A stretch of 64,000 nt of DNA from Cymodocea nodosa. Taxonomy: Eukaryota > Streptophyta > Magnoliopsida > Alismatales > Cymodoceaceae. A program made the translations under genes and the position numbers. The notes under the pieces were generated by a model. It was not told the origin of the DNA, did not search any database, and was given only the letters and a program-made list of their open reading frames with translations. The stretch lies in the NCBI GenBank assembly GCA_036874045.1, contig JAZBRI010000011.1, positions 10,035,501 through 10,099,500 on the forward strand. Direction: 5' to 3'. Shown piece by piece: positions 1-9,715 of this stretch (its first letter is position 1; each line of letters opens with the position of its first letter).

Positions 1-164
1 ATCATACGCGACGTCGACACGATTAGGATTCGTGCGACACGAGACGCGTGTGAAACGACAAGTTTTACGGGACGCAGGCGTGCAGCCTCTGTGTCGCGCC
101 ACGAATGTGTTGGGAAAAAGCGGTATTAAAACGAAGAAAAACGGAGTTCCAAAGTGAAAGATGG

Positions 165-165
165 C

Positions 166-194
<29 letters not shown>
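165..194. repeat. (GA)n microsatellite in intron 2 of the acyl-CoA reductase gene
   Basis: Uninterrupted GA dinucleotides of about 13 units. On the gene strand they give a CT-rich stretch just after the proposed donor at 207. No exon is visible in the rest of 1-207. Confidence 0.9.
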
Positions 195-197
<3 letters not shown>

Positions 198-207
198 AAG
201 TGAAGAC

Positions 208-531
208 CTCGGGTTGTAAGCGCTGTGCAGCGGAGTCTTGATCGGGAGCTCTCAGGAGAAGGTAGAGCTTCTTGATATTTGGCTGGATCCTGAGAACTTT
301 CTCCAAGAAAACTGTATATATATTCATCGAACACATGAATCTCCATGCATCATCATTACTTGAGCGAGAGGAGACGAACCGTACGTGAAATGAAAAAAAA
401 AAAAAAAAAAGAGGTAATCGGAAATAGATATTAAGCTCTCTGTGTGTACCTTTGGCCAAGAAGCCGGTGGAACCAGTGACGAAGATGGTCCTGTCCCTGA
501 GAGACTCGACAACACCTCGGCCGAAGTCCAT
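208..531 (-). CDS. Fatty acyl-CoA reductase, 5' end (exons 1 and 2, partial)
   Basis: Exon 1 (531 down to 450) starts at ATG 531 and encodes 27 residues containing FVTGSTGFLAK, the N-terminal NAD(P)H-binding TGxxGFLAK motif of plant alcohol-forming fatty acyl-CoA reductases. It ends in AAAG followed by a GT donor at 449. After a 138-base intron with a T-rich tract and a CAG acceptor, exon 2 (311 down to 208) continues in phase with VFLEKVLRIQPNIKKLYLLL, again the family signature. The end of exon 2 is placed at the GT at 207 because the frame then runs into CT-rich, intron-like sequence. The rest of the gene lies beyond base 1. These enzymes reduce very-long-chain acyl-CoA to primary alcohols for wax, suberin or pollen exine. 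The two exons are open with sensible splice sites, so the gene may be functional. The paralogue (MS2/CER4-like) cannot be told from 62 residues. Confidence 0.85.
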
Positions 532-1537
532 GCTCTTCCCCACTAGCTTGCTGGTAAGCACAGAAGAAGCTGGCTAGAAAGGCGTGGAGGGAGAGCAACA
601 AATCAGCACACAAGTACTGGAAGAGGTGTGGAAGAAGGAGAACAGAAGGCCGGTATTTGGTGGCGGAGGAAGAGCAGGAAAGCGTGTCAATGGTGAAGAA
701 GCTTCAACCCCACTCCACTCCACTTCACTGATCGGTGGTAGCAGCAATCACTGCGCTCACATGTCCGTGGACCATCACTTGGTTGAAGAGGATCGTGGAA
801 AATTCATATCAAAATCAATGAAAACGAGATATCATTTTACAATATGGTTTTTTGACATAGGATGCTTTATTTTAGTACTCTCCTGGACGATGATATATGC
901 GAATTTCTTTTGATATTATATTAAAATTTCATCTTAAAATTAATTAACAGTAAAAAAACAAAATACCACGTTATAAGATAAGTTTCGCGACATTATTTTC
1001 TGAAGTATTGGATATTTCATTTCAACAAGTACCAGTTGCGGGCACAGCAAGTGCGGTGCGGTATTTATGGCCTACACTTATTTCTCCACCTAAACAAGAG
1101 ACGAAGAGAGAGTTTCGGCGCCTGGAAAGACTCCCGTCGACGAGATCTCGCAAGTTGGGAGTACCGTAAAGATGGGCTTTGGTGAATCCTCTCCGCCTTT
1201 AAGGAGACCAGCCGACGGGGAGCGGCAGATCTTGCTGAGATCCCCACGCCAGTCTTGACGCCTACCTCCCAACCATACTACTGTATGCATCGTCTCCTTT
1301 GTGCTTTCCGCCCTTTATTTATTGCTTCGGTCAAAAAAAGCCTTTGGATCAAGCCTTCGCTTTCATCCTTACCAGCTAGCTATATATATATCAAATTAAT
1401 GCCATAATTAAGAACTGGAGTCAACATCGTCAATCTTATTAAACATTTACTTGATGTTGATACGAAAATTAAACTTGGCCTTCTGGTCAGCATCATCGGC
1501 AGAACTGAACTGTTCCTTCTCCTTCCTGCGTCTCAAA
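532..1537. other. 5' flank of the reductase gene, no recognised gene
   Basis: This stretch is the presumed promoter and 5' UTR of the minus-strand reductase gene. It has higher GC than the rest of the window, especially about 1040-1300. Short open frames exist on both strands but none resembles a known protein. I saw no convincing TATA box near 550-650 on the minus strand. Confidence 0.4.
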
Positions 1538-1819
1538 TTATAAGAACATTCTTCCTCCACCCTCTGCGTCAAACCTGCTCCTAATATATAACACAAATTT
1601 GATAAGGAAGAAAGGAGATTAATTATTGATTCTTGTCACTAAACTAGCTAGAGCAACATTGTCAAGCCTATCTAAGCAAAGGAGTTTACCAAAAAGAAAA
1701 AATTGTGGACCAGCCTCTACGTTTCGTGATCCCGAGAACAACATTAATTAGGAATTTCTTGAGAAGCTTATCTTCATCATCGTGCTGTAAAGATAATGTC
1801 TTCCACCCGTCGATGGCAC
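1538..1819 (-). CDS. Possible two-exon 3' end of an unrecognised gene
   Basis: On the minus strand an AG acceptor (1821-1820) precedes a 130-base stretch, 1819 to 1690, open in one frame only. It begins AIDGWKTLSLQHDDEDKLL and ends at a GT donor (1689-1688). A second AG acceptor stands just before 1580; joining there continues the frame for about 14 residues to a TAA at 1540-1538. Beyond that stop, a different frame from about 1577 to 1455 is also open, acidic and lysine-rich, so the true 3' structure is unsure. I do not recognise the protein. It may be a real terminal fragment of a host gene, a decayed copy, or chance. Confidence 0.25.
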
Positions 1820-3359
1820 CTGAAAATTAATTTGTTAAAGATATTTTAATTAATATGGGATGATCGATGCTTCAGATTTCTCTCGTCTCTCCGGTCTACG
1901 ATTGCCTGGCATAAATTTCGAAAACGAAATGCAAGCCGAAGAAGTCCATTTTCTGCTTGGAAAATAATTCTCTTTCTAGAAATGATTATCCACCAAACAT
2001 GTCTATTAAATATTGGAATCTCTTCCGACTCTTCACATTTGATTATAAGTTAGTTAATATTATTATTGGTTTTTTTAAAAAATAAACCGTCAAGTTGAAC
2101 TTCGTTTCATGGAATATTGTACTTCATCACGATTTGAATACGTTATTAGCGTCATGTCGTGTCAACAAAAACAAGACGTAGCTCATTAAGATATTCGTAT
2201 AGTTTAATTTGATAAAATTATATTTTTTGATATATCAATTAATGTAAAATCTTTAAATTTTAGAAGTTTGTATTAAAATTAATATACATATATGGTATAT
2301 AATTTTAATATAGACTTTTAAATTTTATAAGTTTTATGTACTAATATTGCAATCGATATATCAATGCCTAATTTTTACTATTGATATAAATGCTATATTA
2401 ATTTTTTTTAAATAATCATGTCAAGTCCACCTACATATTCAAATTGAATCATTTTGACATAATATAAAAAATTGTATCGTGTTGATCAACAACACGATTT
2501 GATTAAACAAACTTGTAAGCATAATCCCACCTAATTTGATTAGAATATTTAAAGCTGATATATCACTGTTACGTGAAACAAAATAAAGAAGACAAATCGA
2601 AATGAAAAGCATTCACTTCCGAAGCCGAAAAAGGAATTTGATTAGATGTTGGTCGGTCTGACGACCAAAAAGAAAAGGAAAATGGTAGGGTTGGGAGAAG
2701 ATGCGAAAAGGGAAGGTTAGGGTAGTCTTGTTTCCATATGATCATAAGGTCCAAGCCCTTTATGTTACAACTGTTACAACCCATTATATATATTTACCCC
2801 CTCTCAAACTTACGGAGGGGGTGATAGATATGATGTTTGTCATGATGATGTAAAATAGATAGTGATTTTGTAAGATCTATGTGAAAATTTTACCTACCAG
2901 AACATTCAATAATTTTCGCCCCGGTAATTGGTCCAAAATCCTGGTCAGTTGGGCATGCTGGCTAATTTTAAAATCAATTTAATATCTGTTAGCAAGTTTG
3001 AGTCATGATTTGAACTGTAAGATTATTTTTAAGTCTGACCTTTGTCTTATTCAAAACCTGTTGAAGAAGAAAATAATTAAGCTAAGGAAAGAAATTAATA
3101 GAGTTTACATCTTGATACAAAATTCAACTGTGGCGTCTAATTTTACCATGAATAGAGGTGAAAGCTATTTTCTTTAGCACACAAAGTTGAGTCATAGGTC
3201 ATGAAAAAATGAAACTGCTTTCTTTTTGTAATAGGAATAATTAAATTAATTTTTAGATTTATCATTTTTCTAAATAAGATAGACCTTCTTTTCCGGATAA
3301 TACATCTAGATCTGAAATTTGTTTTCATTTACTATATTGTGATACATGGGAAAAATTTT
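1820..3359. other. AT-rich intergenic DNA, nothing recognised
   Basis: I see no gene here. The stretch has poly-A/T runs and short direct and inverted AT repeats (for example about 2200-2350). A T-poor block at 2800-2830, with CCCCCTCTCAAACTTACGGA, resembles leader sequence seen near some plant retroelement ends, but this is not secure. Confidence 0.4.
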
Positions 3360-4960
3360 GTCCTTGCTATTGATAATTTCAATTATTTCATTACTTTTAT
3401 TGATAACCATTTTAGAGTTACTTGGGTTTTCTTATTAAAAATGAATCTGAAGTTTTTAAATGTTTTAATAAGATGATATAGACACAATTTAATAAAACCA
3501 TTAAAGTGTTTAGGTCTGATAATCCTAGTGAAATTTTTTCTAGATATTTTAATCAATTTCTTTAAGAAAATGAAATCCTACATCAACATTTTTTTCTTTA
3601 TATACCTTAATAAAATGAAATTGTTGAAAGTAAATACAAATAAATTGTACAAGTTGCTAGAATTTTAAGATATCAAGTGTTTTTGCCCCTTGAATTTTAG
3701 GGTTGTTGTGTTATCATGGCAACTTACTTAATAAATAGAATCCCTACTCATGCTCTTCAAATATAAAACCTCTAAATAAGTGTTTTTGCCAAGTTCTTTA
3801 TAAGAAAATACCTAAATATAATCATCTTAGAAGTTTTGATTATCTTTATTATGCAACCAAACTTAATCCACAAAATAAGTTTAGCCCACGAGCAAAGAAA
3901 TGTTTATTTGTTGGTTGTCCATTTGGTCAAAAAGTATATAAGCTTTTTTATTTAGAAACTAATTTTTTTTATTAGTAGAGATATAAGTTTCTATGAAAAT
4001 ACATAAACTTTCATGGAAATTCAATCATCTCCTTCTACCACAGATGGGTAGGATTTAACCTTTTTTAATGAAATGTATTCAGAGACCAGCAGGTTTCAAC
4101 TTGATTGCGAGAATCTAGAGGCCAACACCTTATTTATAGTGTTATAAGTGTTCTAGTAGCTAGCAGTGTTGCCTATCCCCTATCAAATTACTTGTCTAAT
4201 CATAGACTTTCCTCGTCTTACAAGACTTTCATTAATAATATAGCAAGCATTGTAGAACCAATGTATTAAGTGATATTAATTGGGTTCAAGCTATGGATAG
4301 TGAATTACAAGCCCTCCATGACAACTAGACTTAGGAAATCATGGAGTTAACTAAAATAGAAAACCCATTGGATGTAGATAGATATATAAGATAAAGTATA
4401 AAGTTGATGACAATATAAAAACATATAAAGTTAGATTGGTAGCAATAGGTTATAATCAAAAGGAAGATTTTGATTATAACAAGACTTTTATATTGGTGGT
4501 TAAATATATTACTATTAGGATTTTATTATCACTAGTTGTCATTAATAAATAGAACATTTATCAACATGATATTAATAATGTTTTCCTATATAGGGATTTG
4601 GATTAGGAAATTTACATCACTATTCTTCCAAGATTGAATGAAAATATAATAAGAAATATATTAATTCTATTTCTAGATTAAAGAGATCCATGTTTAAGCT
4701 TTAACAAGTTTCAAGACAATGGGTTGCTAAACTTGTTCATGTTCTTAAACAATTGAATTTTAAAGAGTCATTAGCAAATTATTTTTTGTTTACCAAAACA
4801 AAAAATAATTCCTTTGCTACTATTTTGGTTTATGTAAATGATATAATTATCTCTGAAAGATAAAAGAACATTTGCAGAATAATTTCAAAATAAAAGATTT
4901 GGGACTTCTCAAATGTTTCCTAGGTTGGGAATGTTTTTAAGGGTTTTTCATATATTGCAA
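3360..4960 (+). pseudogene. Degenerate Ty1/copia pol (integrase to reverse transcriptase)
   Basis: No long frame survives, but stepping between frames recovers the copia pol order. FITFIDNHFRVTWVFLL (about 3385-3435) and a nearby RSDN remnant (about 3515) belong to the integrase core. Further on are a VVVLSWQLT/LINRIPTHAL stretch (about 3700-3760), an SFDYLYYATKLNPQNK-like segment (about 3830-3880) and KKCLFVGCPFGQKVYKLF (about 3897-3950). The RT follows with WVQAMDSELQALHDN (about 4280-4328) and YKVRLVAIGYNQKEDFDYNK (about 4425-4485). Gag, protease, RNase H and LTRs were not found. This is an old insertion on the plus strand. Confidence 0.75.
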
Positions 4961-5159
4961 ATATTTGGTACTATAAGGAATCTCTCAAAAGTCAATTAGT
5001 GATTTTACGCCTTACACATTTTAAAAAAGAATGTCTTATTTACATTATATCAATCACATTAAATACATACAATATGAAAATAAGATTTCATTAATTATAT
5101 AAAAGAATAGACAAATACGTAGTACAATTCAAAAGTACAATGAAATAATTTAAAGATAA
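4961..5159. other. AT-rich sequence, nothing recognised
   Basis: Short stretch after the copia remnant. It may be the end of the same old element. No gene or clear repeat seen. Confidence 0.3.
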
Positions 5160-5652
5160 TGGTGATGCTCATTTCGAGGGGGGTTTGATGTTTCAAGTGG
5201 TTTTTAGATATTTTAGATGGAAGTTTCAACATTTTTAGATAGTTTAAATTTATATCTAGGAGCAACAAGTATCTTGATTACTTAGATATTTATTTTTTAT
5301 ATCTAGGTATAGATTACTTTAAACTCATATTTAAGAGTAATTTATGTCTTAGTGCATATAAGGGTATTTTAATCATTTGAGTAACATTAAAGGTCTTATG
5401 GTGATTTTGGGTGCACTTGAGGTGCTTTAGTTGTTTGGGGACCTTTAAGGGCATTTTATTAGTTCAATACCAATTTGGAATGCTTTTGGTAATTTTAAAG
5501 TCAGTAAGGGTATTTTAGTAACTTTAGGGCCAATGGTGTGTTTTGGTAATTTAGGACCCTTATGATGTTTTGGTAGTGGAGATCGCATAAAGGTGATTCT
5601 GATGGTTTTGAAACCCGTAGGAGTGTTCTAGTCATTTTAGGGACCATAAAGA
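5160..5652. repeat. Degenerate minisatellite with core GGTNNTTTTGGTAATTT
   Basis: A G- and T-rich, C-poor block in which a phrase like GGTGTTTTGGTAATTTAGGA recurs in diverged form about every 30-45 bases (for example near 5400, 5440, 5480, 5510, 5540, 5580, 5625). The unit I LTR begins directly at its right edge. Confidence 0.55.
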
Positions 5653-7676
5653 TGTTTATTTAGGGTTGTTAAGTTAAATCATAAACTTGTTTGATTTGTT
5701 TTTATGCTTATATTAATAAATTCTTTTAGAAGTAAACAAACAACCTTTCACACAAATTAGATATTAAGTCCAATTTATATTTTTAACTACAAGTGCACAG
5801 TGTATATTGTATTTGTATGCAAGTATAGGTCGATCCCATAGAGATTGAGTAAGAATTGTGTACTATTTCAAATTTTATATTGAAATTTATATGTATTTAA
5901 TTAAGCACTCCGTTGAGTTACAATTAACTCAACAGACTTAATTCATAGAGTTATGGTTAACTCAACAAACTAACCTCGTAGACTTAAGTTAACTCCACGA
6001 GCTTATCTTTCTAGTTAAATACTACTATTTATAGAAGAATTCAGCCAACCATTGGGTGGTTTCACAGAATGTAAATAACATCAATTAAGCTCTTTAATGT
6101 TAGTTAATTTGAGATTTATCATTAAGCAACACTAACATTCAGACATTTCAAATAGTAATCATTAAAATCTTTAAGTATCTAGACAAATCAATTTCAGTAA
6201 ACAATAAAACTATTTTCTATTTTCTGAATCAAACAAACATAAAACATTCACAATATTGACAATGATAACTTTAATCATGATACAAAACAAACAATACAAC
6301 ACATTACTACTAAATGTACACATAGATAATAAGTTGTTTTTGGTATTTTTGTTTTGATATGTTCCTGAAGATGAGTGAAAGGTAAAATGTAAAAATCTCT
6401 ATCAACAATAAAAATTTCTGTCACTACATGCGACACGATTACACTACTGAAAACTTCATCACTTATAATCTTGCCTCCTCTCCCTATAGAATTACGAACC
6501 AAGAATTGTAAGATGATCTCCTCTTCAGCATACTAGTATCAACTCGAAATCAAGACTAGAAGTTTTCCGATCTCCTGAGATATGAGTTGGTGCTTGATGA
6601 AAATGGCTTCCCTTCCTACGACGCGATCACTCCTCACAATGGTTGTTAGTCACCGTGTTTGGCTCGAAATTGACTCGACATCTAGAAAGTATCCTCACAA
6701 ACCTTCAATGGTAGGTGATTTTGGTGGCGTGGTGGAGCTTCAAGGAACTTCTGACGCTTCCTGTAGTTAGCACGGTTCTCCACTCTTACACAAACTTCTT
6801 TGTCTTTCTCCTCTTTTTTTATATTTCTTTCAGTAGTAATTGCTTCTATTTAAATGATTGATTAGATTTCCTTCATTCATATCAATGATGGTGATTTCTT
6901 CTTCATTCCATGAGTGAATTCTTGCGTGATATGTGCAATCATGGTTTTCCTTCGAATTTCTTGTTTTTGCAACTAATATAGTGGCATGATAGAAAATAAA
7001 TGGTCTGTGGAGTTAGTGTAACTCAATGGACTTACTTCGTTGATTTAACTATAAAACTCGTGTAATAAAGAAATAACTTAACAAGTTCAAATGTTTCGAA
7101 TAGTTATAACTATAAGTATCCAAAACTCACATGTATTTCGGATAGTTATAACTATAAGTATCCAAAACTCACATGTATTTCGGATAGTTAGCACCTAACC
7201 TTCTGAAAGATAACTTGAGTCAAGTTTCCAGATCGTGACATGTGTCCTCAAGTAGTTTTATAATAAAAAGATATTATGGATACTTGCAAACTTAACTATC
7301 CGATGCTCAAATGCATTTTAGATAGTTAGTAGATAACTTACTGAAAATCCACTTAAGTTGTGCATTAAGGTTTCAACACGTGTACTCTAGGAAATAATAA
7401 AATATTCTTTAAGCATTTAAAACATAACTGTCTAGTACATAACTTTTCAAAATAATAGACAATTCAGATACTTAGGAATTAAAAAGCCTACCATTCACCG
7501 ATAGTTCAGAAATGTACTTAATTAATGTTAATTTCCTAAAATTATGCAGATTCTTTCATTAAAGCATATAATAGTGCAATTATAACATAATGGCTTAATT
7601 CTCATATGATACGCTAAATATTATGCAATTAACTATCATTTAATCGTTAATATTATACACTTTTTTATTCTAAACA
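5653..7676 (-). repeat. Unit I 3' LTR (Athila-like, minus orientation)
   Basis: On the minus strand it starts TGTTTAGAAT at 7676, directly after a polypurine tract, and ends in AAACA at 5653. Length is 2024 bases. It matches the LTRs of units II-VI along most of its length. The U5 part (about 5770-5870) holds the GATCGACCT and TGCACTTG motifs shared by the family. The U3 part (about 6990-7560) carries many TAACTATCCGA-like and GAGTTA/TAACTC words. A TATAAAAA box lies near 6815-6825. Confidence 0.88.
7100..7183. repeat. 42-bp tandem duplication inside the unit I LTR
   Basis: Two head-to-tail copies of a 42-base unit beginning ATAGTTATAACTATAAGTAT, nearly identical and therefore recent. Each unit contains one inverted ATAGTTATAACTAT word. 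The other LTR copies in the window do not show this duplication. Confidence 0.85.
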
Positions 7677-7686
7677 CTTCCCCTAT
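7677..7686 (-). other. Polypurine tract of unit I
   Basis: The minus strand reads ATAGGGGAAG immediately before the LTR start TGTTTAG. This is the expected second-strand primer of an LTR retrotransposon. The same tract precedes the unit III LTR. Confidence 0.85.
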
Positions 7687-8333
7687 ACTTAAATTTTGCT
7701 AGTCTCTTAGCAAATTTCTGTTAGTTATAGTAAATTCATACAAAATTTTGAATTTCCATAGAATTTTGCAGCACCATCCTAGTCCTCTAATTAACAAAAT
7801 TACTTGGATTTTAATATAATTACCTCCCCCATACCTACATTTTGCATTGTCCTCAATGTAAAAGATTTTACAGTAAATACAGTAAATGTTAGCAGGCATG
7901 AACATTGTTTCATTGACTTAGCACCTAACTCAACGAACTTAATTCGTTGAGTTACAGAATAACTCTACGAACTAAGTTTGAATATAAATTCAGGATAAGT
8001 AATTAATTACATATCTTGTTCTTTTGTATCTCCTTCAATATCTTCCAACTTTTGATTCTGAAAAACTTTTCATTCACACATAAAAGCAAAATATATAACA
8101 AAATAACAACTTAACAAAACATAAATTGTTAAATTAGTGTCTTGTGTGGAACCTAGGCTTCCATGCCTTTGGTGGCTCACAAGCAAGCTAGTTGGTTTCT
8201 CAAAACAGATACCAACAAATTAGATTGATATTTTGTTTTTCTTCTTTTTTCTAAAAATAAAACAAAAACTAATTTTTTTTTTTAAAAAAATAAATGCAGA
8301 ATACACACAACATTAAAAGTACAAAATCACAAT
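7687..8333 (-). other. Unit I 3' non-coding region between F-box gene and polypurine tract
   Basis: About 650 bases of AT-rich DNA shared with units III and IV, with a CCTTTGGTGGCTCACA landmark near 8165 and GAGTTA/TAACTC inverted words near 7920-7975. It lacks about 1.1 kb present in unit III (26912-28070) at the position corresponding to about 7710. Confidence 0.7.
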
Positions 8334-9473
8334 TTAAGAACATGATTGAAAAGTAGTGACAAATGGAATAAACGTGTTAGTCCAAGCAAACTTTTTAAGT
8401 ATAATTCTTCTTGCTATTAATTATGTTTTAATGCAGTTTGCTTTCCTTTTTAACTTGTAAACTTGTAGTATGTTATCAATACTAAATATAAGTGTGTTAC
8501 CATTAATGAATTGAAATGCAGAAAGGGATCCTCTTCTATTCCAAGATATTGTAGTTGTTTCTATTTCTACATATATTTCAATATATTCCTCTTCCCACTT
8601 CCATTCATTTAGGTTTTTCATAATCCATATTTGAAATTTCATCAATTCATCCCACCATCTTATCAAACATAAAGTAGGATCATCATGTTCAATATACCAC
8701 ATTCCTAATTGAATTTTATCATGTTCTACAGACAGTGGTTTAGCTATATCACTAGGTATAGGCAATATTTCTATAAAGTCATCATTATAACTATCTATGT
8801 TTACTATGTATAAATTAGATCTAAATGCAACTGATATATTTGTGACTAGATATATATATCCATCGAGTATAACATGTATGTTGTTAATTAATGCTTTCTA
8901 TCCTAGATATATTATAGTATTTTCAGTCTAATATCTATTCAGAAAATTATACACACTTAAACATAAATCTTCATCCTAATTTCTAGTTGATCTCCAATAA
9001 TACAATTTTTCTAGAATGGTCGAATTTTTATTAGAAAATGTTAATGTTGACCCACAATTTTCAGTTGGTACTTCAAATCTATTAGGCCTTCCTATATTCC
9101 ATTCTTCTCTAGTGATAGGATTTCTAATCAAAATATCGAGTAACAGAATTACGTACCTTGGTTTGGTTTTGTAAATAATTAATACTTCATCTATCCCCAT
9201 AATATGATATGTTCCTTCTAATGTGTTGGGTGGAATTCCAGTAGTTTCTTCCATATTCAGATATTCATAATTGATTGAACTATGATTAAATGACTTCCAT
9301 AAAAATCCATCTCTAATATTAGTCATCTTTGCAGCTTGTAGTCCATGAAAATATTTTTCTTTAACACATTCTTTAATTTCTTTTGACACACAACACAATC
9401 TGCATAGATCTTTAGCTGATAAGTTACTTAGTACTTCCCTCAGTGTGTCTAGTGGTAATTTCATCAATTCCAT
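8334..9473 (-). pseudogene. F-box/FBA-type protein gene carried by the retroelement, copy 1
   Basis: From ATG 9473 the frame reads an F-box at residues 5-45 (LPLDTLREVLSNL, AKDLCRLCCVSKEIK). An F-box-associated region follows: an ILIRNPITREEWNIGRPNRF block, a VILDGYIYLVTN strand with DSY..FIEILPIP, and LCLIRWWDELMKFQIWIMK with an EEYIEIYVEI tail, the usual order in FBA proteins. Such proteins bind SKP1 through the F-box and recruit targets to SCF ubiquitin ligases. The frame is broken by a stop near 8976, others near 8920 and 8900, and one just after CIKT at 8421; homologous sequence continues to a stop at 8336-8334. It lies between the element's gag and its polypurine tract on the same strand, with no intron seen. 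Full length would be about 375 residues, normal for the family. Confidence 0.85.
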
Positions 9474-9715
9474 TTGTTGTGATTCTGTATAACATAAACA
9501 AAATTTAGTAGAGATAAAATTAACATAGCTACTTACATATCCTCGTAAAGTTAGGTCATAACTCAATGGACTAAGTTCATTGAGTTAAGTAATAACTCTA
9601 TGATACTATTAACTACAATTAAACTTACATTTTTTTTATATTTTTCAATTTTTTTTATTTTTTCCTACTTACTATATTATACATAGTTACTTCAGTCATA
9701 CTGCTTCATTCAGCT

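Noticed and set aside
584-913. 109-codon open frame on plus upstream of the reductase gene
   Set aside because: Antisense to the reductase 5' flank, no recognisable domain, low-complexity ending; treated as chance.
1065-1290. Two overlapping minus-strand open frames in a GC-richer block
   Set aside because: No known motif and no splice context; GC-rich DNA has fewer stops by chance. Could be an old retroelement piece but this cannot be shown.
6582-6770. Plus-strand frames beginning MSWCLMKMASLP/MSRCLVKMASFP in several LTRs (also 25775 and 56582)
   Set aside because: They are antisense within the Athila-like LTR, recur only because the LTR recurs, and differ in frame and end between copies.
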